Source of the DNA: JACRLW01 sp050181465
GTDB taxonomy: Bacteria > Planctomycetota > UBA1135 > UBA2386
Reading direction: 5' to 3'
NCBI GenBank assembly: GCA_050181465.1
Contig: JBFXDD010000030.1
Location: forward strand, 1-54,063
DNA length: 54,063 bases
Below the pieces are notes generated by a model that saw only the letters and a program-made list of their open reading frames with translations, was not told where the DNA came from and did no database searches. A program made the translations under genes and the position numbers. Positions 25,150-34,394 of this stretch are shown here, in pieces. Numbering within the stretch: position 1 is the first letter of the stretch; each line of letters opens with the position of its first letter.

Positions 25150-26676
25150 ATGAGCGCCTTCAAGACCGTCGCACGCAACGTGCTCAGCAACTGGGCTGGG
25201 TTCCTCGTGAATGCGGTCGTGGCGTTCCAGCTCACGCCGTTCGTCGAGCAGAAGCTCGGCAGCTCGCAGTGGGGATTCTGGAGCCTCCTGATCGCGTGCA
25301 CCGGCTACTACGGATTGCTGGACCTCGGCATCCGGTCGGCTGTCGCGCAGTACGTCACTCGCTACTTCGCGAAGCGCGACCTCGACGGCGTGCGCCGCAC
25401 CGTGAACACGGCGCTCGGAATCCTGTTGACGATCGCCGCAGGGCTGGTCGTCCTCACGCTACCGTTCGCCTGGCTCGCACCGCACATCTTCGAGATCGAG
25501 GGCGTCGACCACGACACCACCAGATTGCTCTTCGTGATCGTCGGTTGCGGCGTCGCGCTCAACCTGCCGCTGACGATCTTCCAGACGGCAACCTATGCCC
25601 GACAGCGGTTCGACCTGGCGAACGGCATCGGCATCGTGCAGCGGCTGGGCTCTGCAGCATTGACCTGGTGGGCGCTCGACTCCGGCCACGGCCTGGTCGC
25701 CGTGTCCCTGATCCACCTCGGCGGCAATCTGGTCGGGAGCTGGATCCATTTCGGACTCTCCTTCCGGATGTTGCCGGGCCTTCGGCTGACGGCACGCGAC
25801 TACAGCCGCGACTCGGTTCGCGAGCTCTTCGGGTTCTCGGTCTGGAATGTGCTGATCAACGCCGCCGACCAGGTGCAGACCCACGCCAGCGCCCTGGTGA
25901 TCTCGATCGTGATCTCCACGAAGGCGTTCGCGCACTTCAACATGGGCCTGATCCTGATGCCCTACGCGCTCCAGCTCGTGAACTCGATCGCGTGGACCCT
26001 CACCCCACGCGCAACTTCACTCGATGCCAAAGGCGACCGTGACGGCCTTCGGACGCTCTATCTCGACGGCACGCGGGCAATCGTCGCCTTCGCCGCCGTG
26101 TTGTCGGGCGGGATGATCCTGCTCGGCGACGATCTACTGCGGTTGTGGGTCGACCCGCGCTACACCGCCGGAACGGAGTATGTCTCGAGCTCGATCATCC
26201 TCGCTGTTCTCACCGGCGGGATGATGCTGCGCAGCACGGTCGCATGTGCGAAGCAGATCTGCTTCGGACTGCGCGAAGTGCGCTCGCTCGCACGCATGAC
26301 GTTTGCCGAAGCCGTCCTGAACATCGCGCTCACGATCGGCATGGTGTATTGGCTGGGAATCCTCGGCGCCGCGATCGCCAGCGTGCTCGCGATCGTGCTG
26401 ACTCAGGTGTGGATGCTGCCCGCTTTTCTCGGCCGTCGCATCGAAGTGCCGTGGACACGCCTCGGTCGCAGCGTGGTGGCGGGAGGCGTCGTGCTCGCGG
26501 TCATGCCGCTCTTACACGTCTCGCTCTTCGCCGGAAGCGTGGCGAGCTCTTGGGGAGAGTTCCTTCTGCGCGCCGCCGCACTCGGTCTCCCCGGCTTGTT
26601 CGTGGCGATCGCCATCGGCACCACCGCCGACGAGAAGGCGCGTCTGTTCGCACGTCTGCGGCAGAAGAGCGCGTGA
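25150..26676 (+). CDS. Wzx-type polysaccharide flippase (MATE/MVF superfamily)
   Basis: 508 residues with about 12-14 membrane spans. It starts MSAFKTVARNVLSNWAGFLVNAVVAFQLTPFV, matching the first helix of Wzx/RfbX-like flippases. LIACTGYYGLLDLGIRSAVAQYVTRYFAK is the conserved LDLG...RY/FAK segment of the family. ATG 25150 is chosen; a longer in-frame start at 25069 adds non-conserved residues. By family knowledge it moves lipid-linked oligosaccharide units across the inner membrane. No Wzy polymerase is visible nearby, and an ABC-type exporter exists further on (47156), so there may be two surface-glycan routes. Confidence 0.8.
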   Translation: MSAFKTVARNVLSNWAGFLVNAVVAFQLTPFVEQKLGSSQWGFWSLLIACTGYYGLLDLGIRSAVAQYVTRYFAKRDLDGVRRTVNTALGILLTIAAGLVVLTLPFAWLAPHIFEIEGVDHDTTRLLFVIVGCGVALNLPLTIFQTATYARQRFDLANGIGIVQRLGSAALTWWALDSGHGLVAVSLIHLGGNLVGSWIHFGLSFRMLPGLRLTARDYSRDSVRELFGFSVWNVLINAADQVQTHASALVISIVISTKAFAHFNMGLILMPYALQLVNSIAWTLTPRATSLDAKGDRDGLRTLYLDGTRAIVAFAAVLSGGMILLGDDLLRLWVDPRYTAGTEYVSSSIILAVLTGGMMLRSTVACAKQICFGLREVRSLARMTFAEAVLNIALTIGMVYWLGILGAAIASVLAIVLTQVWMLPAFLGRRIEVPWTRLGRSVVAGGVVLAVMPLLHVSLFAGSVASSWGEFLLRAAALGLPGLFVAIAIGTTADEKARLFARLRQKSA

Positions 26677-26686
26677 GAGTCTGCGA

Positions 26687-27376
26687 TCAGCGCTCGCCGA
26701 ACAACGCGCTGCCGATCCGCACGAGCGTCGAACCCGCAGCGATCGCGGACTCCAGGTCACCGCTCATGCCCATGCTGAGCACAGGCAGCGCGCGTCCCAG
26801 CGATTGCTCGAGCTCTCTGCGCAAGTGATCCACCTGGCGGAACGCGGGGATCGGATCACCCTCGCGGGGCCCCATCGTCATCAGGCCGCGGAGCTCCAAG
26901 TGTTCGCGGCGAAGGACCTCACCGGCGAGTGCCGCGGCGCCGTCGGGCTCGACGCCGTGCTTCTCGACCTCGCCGCTCGCATTGATCTCGATCAGCACGT
27001 CGAGTCGACGGCCCGACCGAGCGAGCTCGAACTCGAGCGCATCGACGAGCTTGACGCGATCGACGGAGTGCAACATCGCGAGTTGCGTGACACGGCACAG
27101 AGCGGCGACCTTGTTGGTCTGCAGACTGCCGATCATGTGCCACCGGACTTCGGGATGCGGGCACCGCATCGCCTTGTCGACCAACTCCTGCACTCGATTC
27201 TCACCGAAGTCCGACTGGCCGCGAGCGTGCAGGGCAGTGATCGATTCGAGCGGGAAGGTCTTGCTCACCGCGAGAAGTTGCACTTCGTCGCGCGATCGCC
27301 CCGCGGAACGGCAGGCCGCCGTGATTCGCGCCTCGACGGCAGCAAGGCGATCCCCCGCGCCCGCAGACTCATTCAT
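26687..27376 (-). CDS. YggS/PLPBP-family pyridoxal-phosphate protein
   Basis: 229 residues, the usual size. LLAVSKTFP carries the PLP-binding Lys (SK, about residue 37); DFGENRVQELVDKA, WHMIGSLQTNK and LPVLSMGMSGDLESAIAAGSTLVRIGSALFGER are the family signatures. The protein is a single-domain TIM-barrel without known catalysis; family members keep PLP homeostasis and so influence amino-acid metabolism. The ATG overlaps the end of the small upstream gene by 8 bases. It is the last gene of a purH operon and converges with the flippase gene. Confidence 0.93.
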   Translation of the reverse strand: MNESAGAGDRLAAVEARITAACRSAGRSRDEVQLLAVSKTFPLESITALHARGQSDFGENRVQELVDKAMRCPHPEVRWHMIGSLQTNKVAALCRVTQLAMLHSVDRVKLVDALEFELARSGRRLDVLIEINASGEVEKHGVEPDGAAALAGEVLRREHLELRGLMTMGPREGDPIPAFRQVDHLRRELEQSLGRALPVLSMGMSGDLESAIAAGSTLVRIGSALFGER

Positions 27377-27728
27377 CCCAGTGCGCGGTCAGCGGTCCGG
27401 GGAACAGGCGGCGGCCACGTTCGAGCAAGGTCGCACGCCCCTCGAAGGCTCGGAAGTTCGTGAGCAGGGAGTCGTAGGCGTCGTACTCCTCGACGAACCC
27501 GAGCCAGGCGACGAGGGCCGCGGCGGAGCGCTTGTCGGTCGGTCGAAGATCTCCGAGTCGACGACAGAGCTTGTTGCAGAACGCGCGGGTCTCGTTGCGA
27601 AAGGTGTCCGCCGAGGTTCGTTTGGGATCCAACCCGAAGTCGGCGAGCAAGCCCTCGCGATAGGCCGAGGCGATCTGTGCGATCGACTCCCCGAGCGAGA
27701 CGCGCTCGACGGCTTCCGTGAGATCCAT
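27369..27728 (-). CDS. Conserved-looking small protein between purH and yggS, unknown
   Basis: 119 residues from ATG 27728, whose first base is the last base of the purH TGA stop (TGATG), so reinitiation is likely. The protein is helical and charged: MDLTEAVERVSLGESIAQIASAYREG, then RNETRAFCNKLCRRLGDLRPTDKR and LVAWLGFVEEYDAYDSLLTNFRAFEG. No membrane span or catalytic motif is seen and I do not recognise the family. Longer frames upstream lie inside purH and are not needed. Confidence 0.6.
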   Translation of the reverse strand: MDLTEAVERVSLGESIAQIASAYREGLLADFGLDPKRTSADTFRNETRAFCNKLCRRLGDLRPTDKRSAAALVAWLGFVEEYDAYDSLLTNFRAFEGRATLLERGRRLFPGPLTAHWDE

Positions 27729-29314
27729 CAGTGGCGAAAGTGGCGAACGCCGGTGAAGACCATGCTGATCCTTGCGGCATCCGCAGCGGCGATGACGAGG
27801 TGGTCGTTCTTGCTGCCGCCCGGCTGGATCGCAGCGCACGCTCCCGCATCGATCGCGGTTTGGAGTCCATCCGCAAACGGAAAGAAAGCGTCGGACGCGA
27901 CCACAGCACCGCGCGCCCGATCACCCGCACGACGCACCGCGGTGATCGCGGCGTCGACGCGACTGGTATCCCCGGCCCCGATCCCGCAGGTGGCCAGCGC
28001 ACCGGACTTCGTGCGATGTGCCAGCACGATCGCGTTCGACTTGGCGAACTTGCACACCTTCCAGGCGAACTCCATCAGCACGGTCTGTTCCGTGCTGGGC
28101 TGGACCGCAGTGACGACCTCGCGCTTGGAGGTCGCGGGCGCACCGACGTCACGACTCTGCACGAGCACGCCGCCGTGGATCGATCTCAGCGCAGGAGCGG
28201 TGGCCGACTCGAGCGCTCCACCGAGCGCGAGGACCCGCAGGTCCTTACCGCGCTTCATCTTCGCCACGATCTCGACGGCGCCTGGCTCGACCGTCGGCGC
28301 AATGACCACCTCGAAGAAGTTGTTGCTCGCGCGGATGTCTTCGGCGAGAGCACACGTGAGAGCACCGTTGATCGCGAGAATGCCGCCGTAGGCGCTGGTC
28401 GAGTCGGCGGCGAGCGCGGCGACGAATGCGGCGCCCAAGTCGTTGCCGACCGCGACACCGCAGGGCGTGTTGTGCTTGACGATGACCGCCGCCGGCTCGT
28501 CGAACTCCCAGGCAGCGCAGACCGCGGCGTCGGCGTCGAGGAAGTTGTTGTAGCTGAGTTCGGAGCCGTGCAGGAGTCGCGCGGTGGCGAGCGTGTGGCC
28601 GCGCTCTGCGGGATCGACGTAGACGGCGGCCGCCTGTTGCGGATTCTCGCCGTAGCGCAGCACGTGGCCGCTCTCCGCGGCGAAGCCGAGAAAGCGTCCG
28701 AAGCGCGGCTGCCCGTCTTTGCGCGACGAATCCTCGACGAACCACTGGGCGATCGCGGTGTCGTACGCCGCCGTGTGCGCAAACGCTTTGCCCGCAAGTC
28801 GGCGGAGAAGCGCCGCCGGTGCACGGCCACCGTGTTCCGCGAGGGCGGCGAGCAGGCTCGGGTAGTCGCTCGGATCGACGACGACCGCGACGTGCGCATG
28901 GTTCTTCGCTGCACTGCGCACCATCGAAGGTCCGCCGATGTCGATGGACTCGACGATGCGCTCGCGGGTCGCGGTCGGATCGGCCGCGGTCTCGCGGAAC
29001 CGGTAGAGGTTCACTGCGACGACGTCGATCGGGTCGATCCCGTGCGCACCCATCGCGGCGAGGTCGTCACCGTGGTCGCGTCGCGCGAGGATTCCGCCGT
29101 GGATCCGCGGGTGTAGCGTCTTCACCCGACCGTCCATCATCTCCGGGAAGTCCGTGTACTCCGCAACTTCGGTGGCTGGGACGCCGGCTTCACGCAAGAC
29201 CCGGAAGGTCCCGCCGGTCGAGAGGATCGAAAAGCCCAGGCCCACCAATCCACGTGCGAAATCGACCACGCCGGTCTTGTCGGTGACCGACAACAATGCG
29301 CGCCGCTGACTCAA
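27728..29314 (-). CDS. purH: Bifunctional AICAR formyltransferase/IMP cyclohydrolase
   Basis: 528 residues. Residues 1-195 form the IMP cyclohydrolase domain (RRALLSVTDKTGVVDFARGL, STGGTFRVLREAGVPATEV, MMDGRVKTLHPRIHGGILARR). The rest is the AICAR transformylase, with LRYGENPQQ, SYNNFLDADAA, KHNTPCGVA (the catalytic Lys-His pair) and TKSGALATCGIGAGDTSRVDA. It catalyses the last two steps of purine synthesis to IMP. I place the start at TTG 29314: GGAGG (29322-29326) is 7 bases upstream and the protein then begins at the usual point. The only longer frame would run into the repeat element. Confidence 0.95.
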   Translation of the reverse strand: MSQRRALLSVTDKTGVVDFARGLVGLGFSILSTGGTFRVLREAGVPATEVAEYTDFPEMMDGRVKTLHPRIHGGILARRDHGDDLAAMGAHGIDPIDVVAVNLYRFRETAADPTATRERIVESIDIGGPSMVRSAAKNHAHVAVVVDPSDYPSLLAALAEHGGRAPAALLRRLAGKAFAHTAAYDTAIAQWFVEDSSRKDGQPRFGRFLGFAAESGHVLRYGENPQQAAAVYVDPAERGHTLATARLLHGSELSYNNFLDADAAVCAAWEFDEPAAVIVKHNTPCGVAVGNDLGAAFVAALAADSTSAYGGILAINGALTCALAEDIRASNNFFEVVIAPTVEPGAVEIVAKMKRGKDLRVLALGGALESATAPALRSIHGGVLVQSRDVGAPATSKREVVTAVQPSTEQTVLMEFAWKVCKFAKSNAIVLAHRTKSGALATCGIGAGDTSRVDAAITAVRRAGDRARGAVVASDAFFPFADGLQTAIDAGACAAIQPGGSKNDHLVIAAADAARISMVFTGVRHFRH

Positions 29315-29354
29315 CTCGTCGCCTCCATGCTTCGATTGGTGACCATCATCCTGA

Positions 29355-29531
29355 CTAGCCCGGATTATGCGTGAACGGCGGCGCGAGATCGACACAGGTC
29401 GATGCCCGGCAAGGAGCTACGACGGCCGAAGCGCAGCTGTGGCTACGCTGCCAGGGAGGAGCCGTCGTAGCGACGCCGCTGGGCGCGACTCGAGGCGATC
29501 GCGGCAGACGTTCACGCATGATCCGAGCTAG
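29355..29531. repeat. Inverted-repeat element, copy A
   Basis: Ends at 29355-29377 (CTAGCCCGGATTATGCGTGA, then ACG) and 29509-29531 are inverted repeats of each other at 21 of 23 positions. Inside, GCTACGACGGC (29416-29426) and GCCGTCGTAGC (29461-29471) are a perfect second inverted repeat. The 18 bases 29445-29462 recur exactly, inverted, in copy B (34280-34297). No protein is encoded. The right end starts inside the prfB gene so that its CTAG supplies the prfB TAG stop. It resembles a REP/MITE-type non-autonomous element; the parent transposase is not in the window. Confidence 0.75.
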
Positions 29532-30626
29532 ACTCGCACACCCTTGAGATAGGCCTCGATGAACTGGTCGAGTTCGCCGTTGAGGACGCTGTCGACGTCG
29601 GAAGTCTCGATCCCCGTCCGCAGGTCCTTGACCATCTGGTAGGGCTGCAGGACGTAGCTTCGGATCTGGTTGCCCCAACTGATGGAGCCGCGTTCGCCGT
29701 AGAACTTCGCCAGCTCCTCTTTCCGCTTGGCTTCCTCGATCTGGTAGAGCTTGCTGCGCAGCACCTTCATCGCATGTGCACGGTTCTTGTGCTGGCTGCG
29801 TTCCTGCTGACAGGTCACCACCACGCCGGTGGGAAGGTGAGTGATGCGGATCGCGGACTCGGTCTTGTTGACGTGCTGACCACCGGCACCGCTGGATCGG
29901 TAGGTGTCGATCTTGAGGTCCTTCTCGTCGATCTCGATGTCGATGTCGTCGTCCATCTCCGGGATGACTTCGAGCGAGGCGAAGGAGGTCTGTCGCCGAC
30001 CCTGTCCATCGAATGGTGAGATTCGCACCAACCGATGGACGCCCTGCTCGGCCCGCAGCCGACCGTAGGCGTAGGCGCCCTTCACGGAGTAGGTGGCCAC
30101 GCGGATGCCGGCTTCCTCGCCCTTCTGCCAGTCCTGTTCTTCGACCTCGAAGCCGTGATCTTGGGCCCACTTGAGATACATCCGCACGAGCATCTCGGCC
30201 CAATCCTGAGCGTCGATCCCGCCGGCACCGGGCGCGATCGTGATGATCGCGTTCTTCGCGTCGTGCTCACCGCTGAGCATGACCTGGAACTCCAGAGCAT
30301 CGAGGGTGCGCTGGAGGTCGGCGTGCGCCGAGTCGAGGTCGGCATCGACGCTGCTCGGATCGTCCGCGCCGAGTTCGAGCAGAACGGTCATGTCGTCGAG
30401 GATCGCCGTCGACTTGTCGATGGGATCGACGATCGAGCCGAGCTTCTGCTTCTCCAGCATGGTCGCCTGGGCTCGCTCTTGGCTGTCCCAGAAGCCGGGC
30501 TGGCTCATCTTGTGTTCGATGCCACGGAGCTCACGAAGCTTGACCTCGTAGTCAAAGACTCTCCTTGAGCTGTTGGACCCTCAGTTGCGCGTCGCGCAGG
30601 CGCTGTCGGTGATCTTCGAGGTTCAT
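29528..30626 (-). CDS. prfB: Peptide chain release factor 2, with programmed +1 frameshift
   Basis: The zero frame starts at ATG 30626 and encodes 24 codons to CTT TGA (30557-30552). A +1 shift skips one T and continues DYEVKLRELRG to the stop at 29528. So the product is read from 30626-30555 and 30553-29528, about 365 residues, normal for RF2. It contains the GGQ motif (AGGQHVNKTESAIR), which triggers peptide release, and the SPF tripeptide (VRISPFDGQG), which reads UGA/UAA. The internal in-frame stop is UGA, the codon RF2 itself recognises, so expression is autoregulated as in E. coli. Without the shift the visible open frame would start at an internal Met (30508) and lack the conserved N-terminus. 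Confidence 0.95.
30551..30566 (-). promoter_or_regulatory. prfB programmed frameshift site
   Basis: Read on the minus strand: AAGGAG (30566-30561), three bases, CTT TGA C (30557-30551). An internal Shine-Dalgarno-like sequence three bases before the CTT-TGA slippery stop is the known arrangement for the RF2 autoregulatory +1 shift. Confidence 0.92.
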
Positions 30627-30987
30627 CCGCGGAACCGTAGCAGGCTGTGCGGAAGGCTCAAACTCCCGGCTCACGCGTTCGAAACGGATTCCGAGAATGG
30701 TTCGCCGCGGAAGTGCCGCTGGCACCGCTCACCGCGGGTTTCGGGCGCGACGGGATCGCCGTCGCACGAGCAGATCGGCAAAGCGATCGCCCTCTCCGAC
30801 CGAACATGTTGCGTGTCCGCGCCTCGCGCGGTCGACCCGCGCCACGGCCGGGTCGAGACGGAACACCGAGGGAAGCCGCGGCGGGCAAGATTCGCCGACT
30901 TCGATCCTTTGCCTGCAGTCCCGCTGCGGCTTCCCGACTTTCTCGCCGCGAGGGCGCAGGAAGGGTGACGTCAGCCAGACACGGTGC
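30627..30987. other. Intergenic stretch upstream of prfB, nothing recognised
   Basis: About 360 bases between prfB and the membrane-protein gene. Several frames are open on both strands, but their translations are Arg/Pro/Ser-rich with no start context or motif, as expected by chance in GC-rich DNA. It probably holds the prfB promoter; I could not identify clear boxes. Confidence 0.4.
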
Positions 30988-31866
30988 TCAATCCAGCTCG
31001 GGCAGGGCGACGTCCCGCGCGGGCACGCCGACTTCGCGAGCGCTGAGGACGAAGCCGATCCAGCCGATCACGGCGAAGGCGATTCCGAGCTGCGAGAGCG
31101 CGAGGCCGAGGAGCAGGTTGCCGTGGACCTCCAGGACGCGCACCGTGAGTTCGCCGAATGCGAAGGCGCCGCCGAGCCAGACGACGGTCCACAACAGAAC
31201 CGCCACCGGCACGCGCCACGGATGACGGACCACGCAGAAGAGGCCGTGCATGGCCGCCGCGAACGCGGAGCGGGACGCACCCCGGGAGATGCGCGCGATG
31301 GCGACCTTCGAGGCGAAGACCAGCAGCAGGAACAGGAACCCGCGCAGGATGTCCCAAAGCCAGAGCACCTGGACGAAACTGACGTGCAGACGCCAGAGCG
31401 AGAACGCGTCGTCACTCACCGCGCGGTCGCCGATCCGATCCTCGATCAACCAGTGATCGACCTGGTCTAGCCCCCAGCCGAGGAGCAGCGCCAACACGAC
31501 GAAGACCAGCATCACGCGGAGATTCGCGAAGAAGGCACGCGCCCCGGTGGCCAGGATCTCGCGCACGCGCGTCGCGGTGCCGGGCAACGCCACGGCTCCG
31601 CTGACTCCACCGGCGACCAGGACCCCGAACAGGAGTGCGAGGATCAGCGGCAGCACGAGATCCAGTCGCAGGGCGGCGAACACGTCGCCGTCCGGCGGCA
31701 TTCGGGTGAGGCTCGGCCAACGCGCGCCATCGTGACCGACGACGTCGCCGGCCGCGAGCGCCGCCGGCAGCGCGAGCAAGGTCAGGACGAGCCACACGAG
31801 CGGCCAAGTTCGCAGCGAGAGAGCCGCGCGGAGGAACGAACCAAAGACGTCTCGAAATGGAGTCAT
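30988..31866 (-). CDS. Polytopic membrane protein, unknown
   Basis: 292 residues with about six hydrophobic spans (near 18-40, 70-95, 113-135, 160-190, 215-240 and 250-275). A short basic N-terminus MTPFRDVFGSFLRAALSL precedes the first helix and an amphipathic loop follows it. No transporter or enzyme signature is recognised. It starts 7 bases after the M1 peptidase stop, in the same direction, so the two are probably co-expressed. An envelope role is only an inference from the pairing. Confidence 0.6.
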   Translation of the reverse strand: MTPFRDVFGSFLRAALSLRTWPLVWLVLTLLALPAALAAGDVVGHDGARWPSLTRMPPDGDVFAALRLDLVLPLILALLFGVLVAGGVSGAVALPGTATRVREILATGARAFFANLRVMLVFVVLALLLGWGLDQVDHWLIEDRIGDRAVSDDAFSLWRLHVSFVQVLWLWDILRGFLFLLLVFASKVAIARISRGASRSAFAAAMHGLFCVVRHPWRVPVAVLLWTVVWLGGAFAFGELTVRVLEVHGNLLLGLALSQLGIAFAVIGWIGFVLSAREVGVPARDVALPELD

Positions 31867-31873
31867 TCGAACC

Positions 31874-34144
31874 TCAGCCGATGAGTGCCGCGAAGAGGAG
31901 ACGAACCTGCGCCTGCAAGAGCGTACGGATCGCGACGTACCGGCCCGGTCGCGGGTCGACCCGCGCGCGCCACACGTTGTTGCGGAGGTCGGCGTCGATC
32001 ACCAGAACACCGGCACTCGCGTCGTCGGCTTCGAAGGCCTCCGCGGTCTTCGGCGTGCCCGCCCCCGGCGGATCGATCCACACTTCGGTCAGTCGACCGC
32101 GCGGCGGCTGACCGGGTTCGTCGCGGAAGCGGAACTCGATCCACGGCGAGGTGCCGTCTCGCGGGATGGTCCGCCATTCCGGTCGCTGCCCACCCTCGAA
32201 GCGGAATCGGACGCTGGCCTCCGCACGGAGAGTGCCGAAGTTGCGCACGATCACGCTCTGCTCGGGGCCGCGCCCATCAGCGGGACTCACCGAGTGCACT
32301 GCGTAGTCGAGTCGAGCCATCGGCTCGGTGGCGCTGCGGAAGAAGCCGGCGGCGTCAGTTCCACAGTCGCGTTCCAGTGCCGCGATGAAGTCGGCGGCAG
32401 TCGGATGCCTGAGCCGCGAGTCGGTGTGGAACCGGCGAAGAAACGCCCACCAGCGATCGCGACCGACCATGCGCTCCAGGGTGCGCAGGATGGTGGCGGG
32501 CCGCGTGTACGCGTTGGCCGAGTAGCTCGCGCGCGAGATCATCTGCCAGCCTGGGATGAGCATCGAGTCCGGCACATCGCTGGCGAGGAAGCGCGCACGG
32601 TCGATCCACTCCGGATGCGCTTGGACTTCGCGGAAGCCCGCGAGGGAGGGTTGCTCGGCGAGCAGGGCGAGCAAGGCGGACTGCGGGATGAGCGTGCCGC
32701 GGATCCCGAGCTCGGAGCCGATCTCGGCGACCGGTGCGGGCAGGCGTTCGAGCGGCAGTCGCCCGAGCCAACGCAGCGGGTCGCCGGGCACCGTCGGCGC
32801 GGAGACTGCGGCCATGGTGATCGCCCCGAACTCGCTGGTTCGCACCGGACGCCGGGGCACCGTCGAGTCGCCGTCGAAGGCGAGTACCTGTGCGCGGCTT
32901 TCGCTGTAGCTGTTCAGTCCTTCGTCGAGCCAAGGATCGCGGAACTCGTCGTTGGCGGAGAGCCCGTACCAGTACTGGTGCCCGAATTCGTGGATCGTCA
33001 CGCCTTCGGGTGTCAGCTTGCGAGGATGTGGCCGCAGGTCGGTGCCGCAAGTGATCAGCGTCGGATACTCCATGCCGCCGCCGTAACTTTGCCCTCGGGC
33101 ATCGCGGGCAGGATCGACCAGGGTGAGCACCGGGTAGGGCCACGGGCCGTAGCGCATGCCGTAGAACCACAACGCCTCGCGCGCGGCGGTCATGTGTCGC
33201 CGCACTTGTTCGGGGGTGTCATGCTCGGCCTGGAGAAGGAGCCTCAGTTCGGTCTTGGGCAGATCGAAGGTGGCGAGGTCGATCCCGAGAAACCGCGCGA
33301 CGGCCTGGGCGATCCCGGTGTGGTCCTCCCCGGCGCGTGCCCCGGCGAAGGTCTCGATGTGCTCGACGAAGTTCGGACCGGCAACCCAGGCGAAGTCATG
33401 GACGTCCGCGATCTCGTAGCGCAGGACACGGCGATCGCCGCTCGCTTGGTCGAGTGATGCGCGGCCGCCGCTGGCGCCGACCACGAACCCCGCCGGGACG
33501 TCGAGAGTGACGACGAAGCTGCCGAAATCGGCGAAGAACTCCGTGTTGGCATGGAACTGCGGGCAATTCCATTCGGCGCGGCCGTCACGGTTCTCCAGCA
33601 CACCCAGCTTGGGAAACCAGTGCATGCAGAAGAAGCTGCCGCCCGGGGCCCAACCGGCGCGCCGCAGTGCCTTGGGCGCCTTGGCGACGAACTCGGTCTC
33701 GAGCGTGATCGAGTCACCGGGAGCGATCGGTGCGGCCAACTTCACTCGAGCGACGGTGCGGTCGTTGGAGTTGCCGTCATCGGGCTGCAAGAACTCGACC
33801 CGCAGTTCGCGACGCTCACGGTCGACCTCCTGAGCGATCCGCTCCAAGGTGATCCCCCCGAAGTCGCCGTCCTCCCATTGCGATTGGAACGCCGCGCCCG
33901 CCTCCCGCATGAAGGTCGAGTCGCGGCCGGCGAAGGCGTTCCAGTACAGATGGAAGCGCAATTCGTCGGTCGCGGCGCCGGTCTGGTTGCGCCAGACGAT
34001 GCGCTGCGTGCCGCGCAAGCTGCGCAGCTGCGCATCGAGGCGCGCGGTCATCTCGTAGGCGACCACGTGCGCGCTGTTGTTCACCGGATCTTGGGCGAGC
34101 AGCGGCAGGGTGATCGCGAACACCGACAGGAGGGGTCTCGACAT
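31874..34144 (-). CDS. Exported M1-family metallopeptidase
   Basis: 756 residues with a signal peptide (hydrophobic residues 4-16, cleavage near LAQD). The M1 substrate-binding GGGMEYP lies at 355-361. The zinc site HEFGH is at 385-389 with the third ligand Glu408 in WLDEG, exactly the HExxH-x18-E spacing. An N-terminal beta domain precedes it and a helical C-terminal part follows, although the last about 130 residues look beta-rich. By family knowledge it removes N-terminal residues or cleaves peptides; export suggests work in the periplasm or outside. Related non-aminopeptidase M1 homologs exist, so exact activity is open. Confidence 0.85.
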   Translation of the reverse strand: MSRPLLSVFAITLPLLAQDPVNNSAHVVAYEMTARLDAQLRSLRGTQRIVWRNQTGAATDELRFHLYWNAFAGRDSTFMREAGAAFQSQWEDGDFGGITLERIAQEVDRERRELRVEFLQPDDGNSNDRTVARVKLAAPIAPGDSITLETEFVAKAPKALRRAGWAPGGSFFCMHWFPKLGVLENRDGRAEWNCPQFHANTEFFADFGSFVVTLDVPAGFVVGASGGRASLDQASGDRRVLRYEIADVHDFAWVAGPNFVEHIETFAGARAGEDHTGIAQAVARFLGIDLATFDLPKTELRLLLQAEHDTPEQVRRHMTAAREALWFYGMRYGPWPYPVLTLVDPARDARGQSYGGGMEYPTLITCGTDLRPHPRKLTPEGVTIHEFGHQYWYGLSANDEFRDPWLDEGLNSYSESRAQVLAFDGDSTVPRRPVRTSEFGAITMAAVSAPTVPGDPLRWLGRLPLERLPAPVAEIGSELGIRGTLIPQSALLALLAEQPSLAGFREVQAHPEWIDRARFLASDVPDSMLIPGWQMISRASYSANAYTRPATILRTLERMVGRDRWWAFLRRFHTDSRLRHPTAADFIAALERDCGTDAAGFFRSATEPMARLDYAVHSVSPADGRGPEQSVIVRNFGTLRAEASVRFRFEGGQRPEWRTIPRDGTSPWIEFRFRDEPGQPPRGRLTEVWIDPPGAGTPKTAEAFEADDASAGVLVIDADLRNNVWRARVDPRPGRYVAIRTLLQAQVRLLFAALIG

Positions 34145-34210
34145 CGCGTGACACTTCGCCTGGGTGAGCGAAGATCGCGAACTCTAACTCCCCCTCGCGG
34201 CGAAACCTCA

Positions 34211-34394
34211 GTAGGCCGGGCTATTCGTGAACGTCTACTGCGACCGCCACAAGTCGCGCTCGACGGCAGCGCTACGCCCGCTCCTCCCTGGCAGCGTCGC
34301 TTCAACTACGCTGCGGTCGTCGACCGGCGGAGCGCCTTCTCGGGCATCGAACAGTGCCGATCTCTCGACGACGTTCGGGGATAGTCCGGACTAG
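34211..34394. repeat. Inverted-repeat element, copy B
   Basis: Ends at 34211-34233 (TAGGCCGGGCTATTCGTGAA within it) and 34372-34394 are inverted repeats at 17 of 23 positions and match copy A at the left end at 18 of 23. GCTCCTCCCTGGCAGCGT (34280-34297) is identical to copy A read inverted. The right end CTAG supplies the TAG stop of the Fis-type gene (34391-34393). It fills the gap between that gene and the M1 peptidase gene. No coding capacity. Confidence 0.7.

Noticed and set aside
30573..30968. Open frames upstream of prfB on both strands
   Set aside because: No ribosome site, no motif, and one overlaps the prfB leader.
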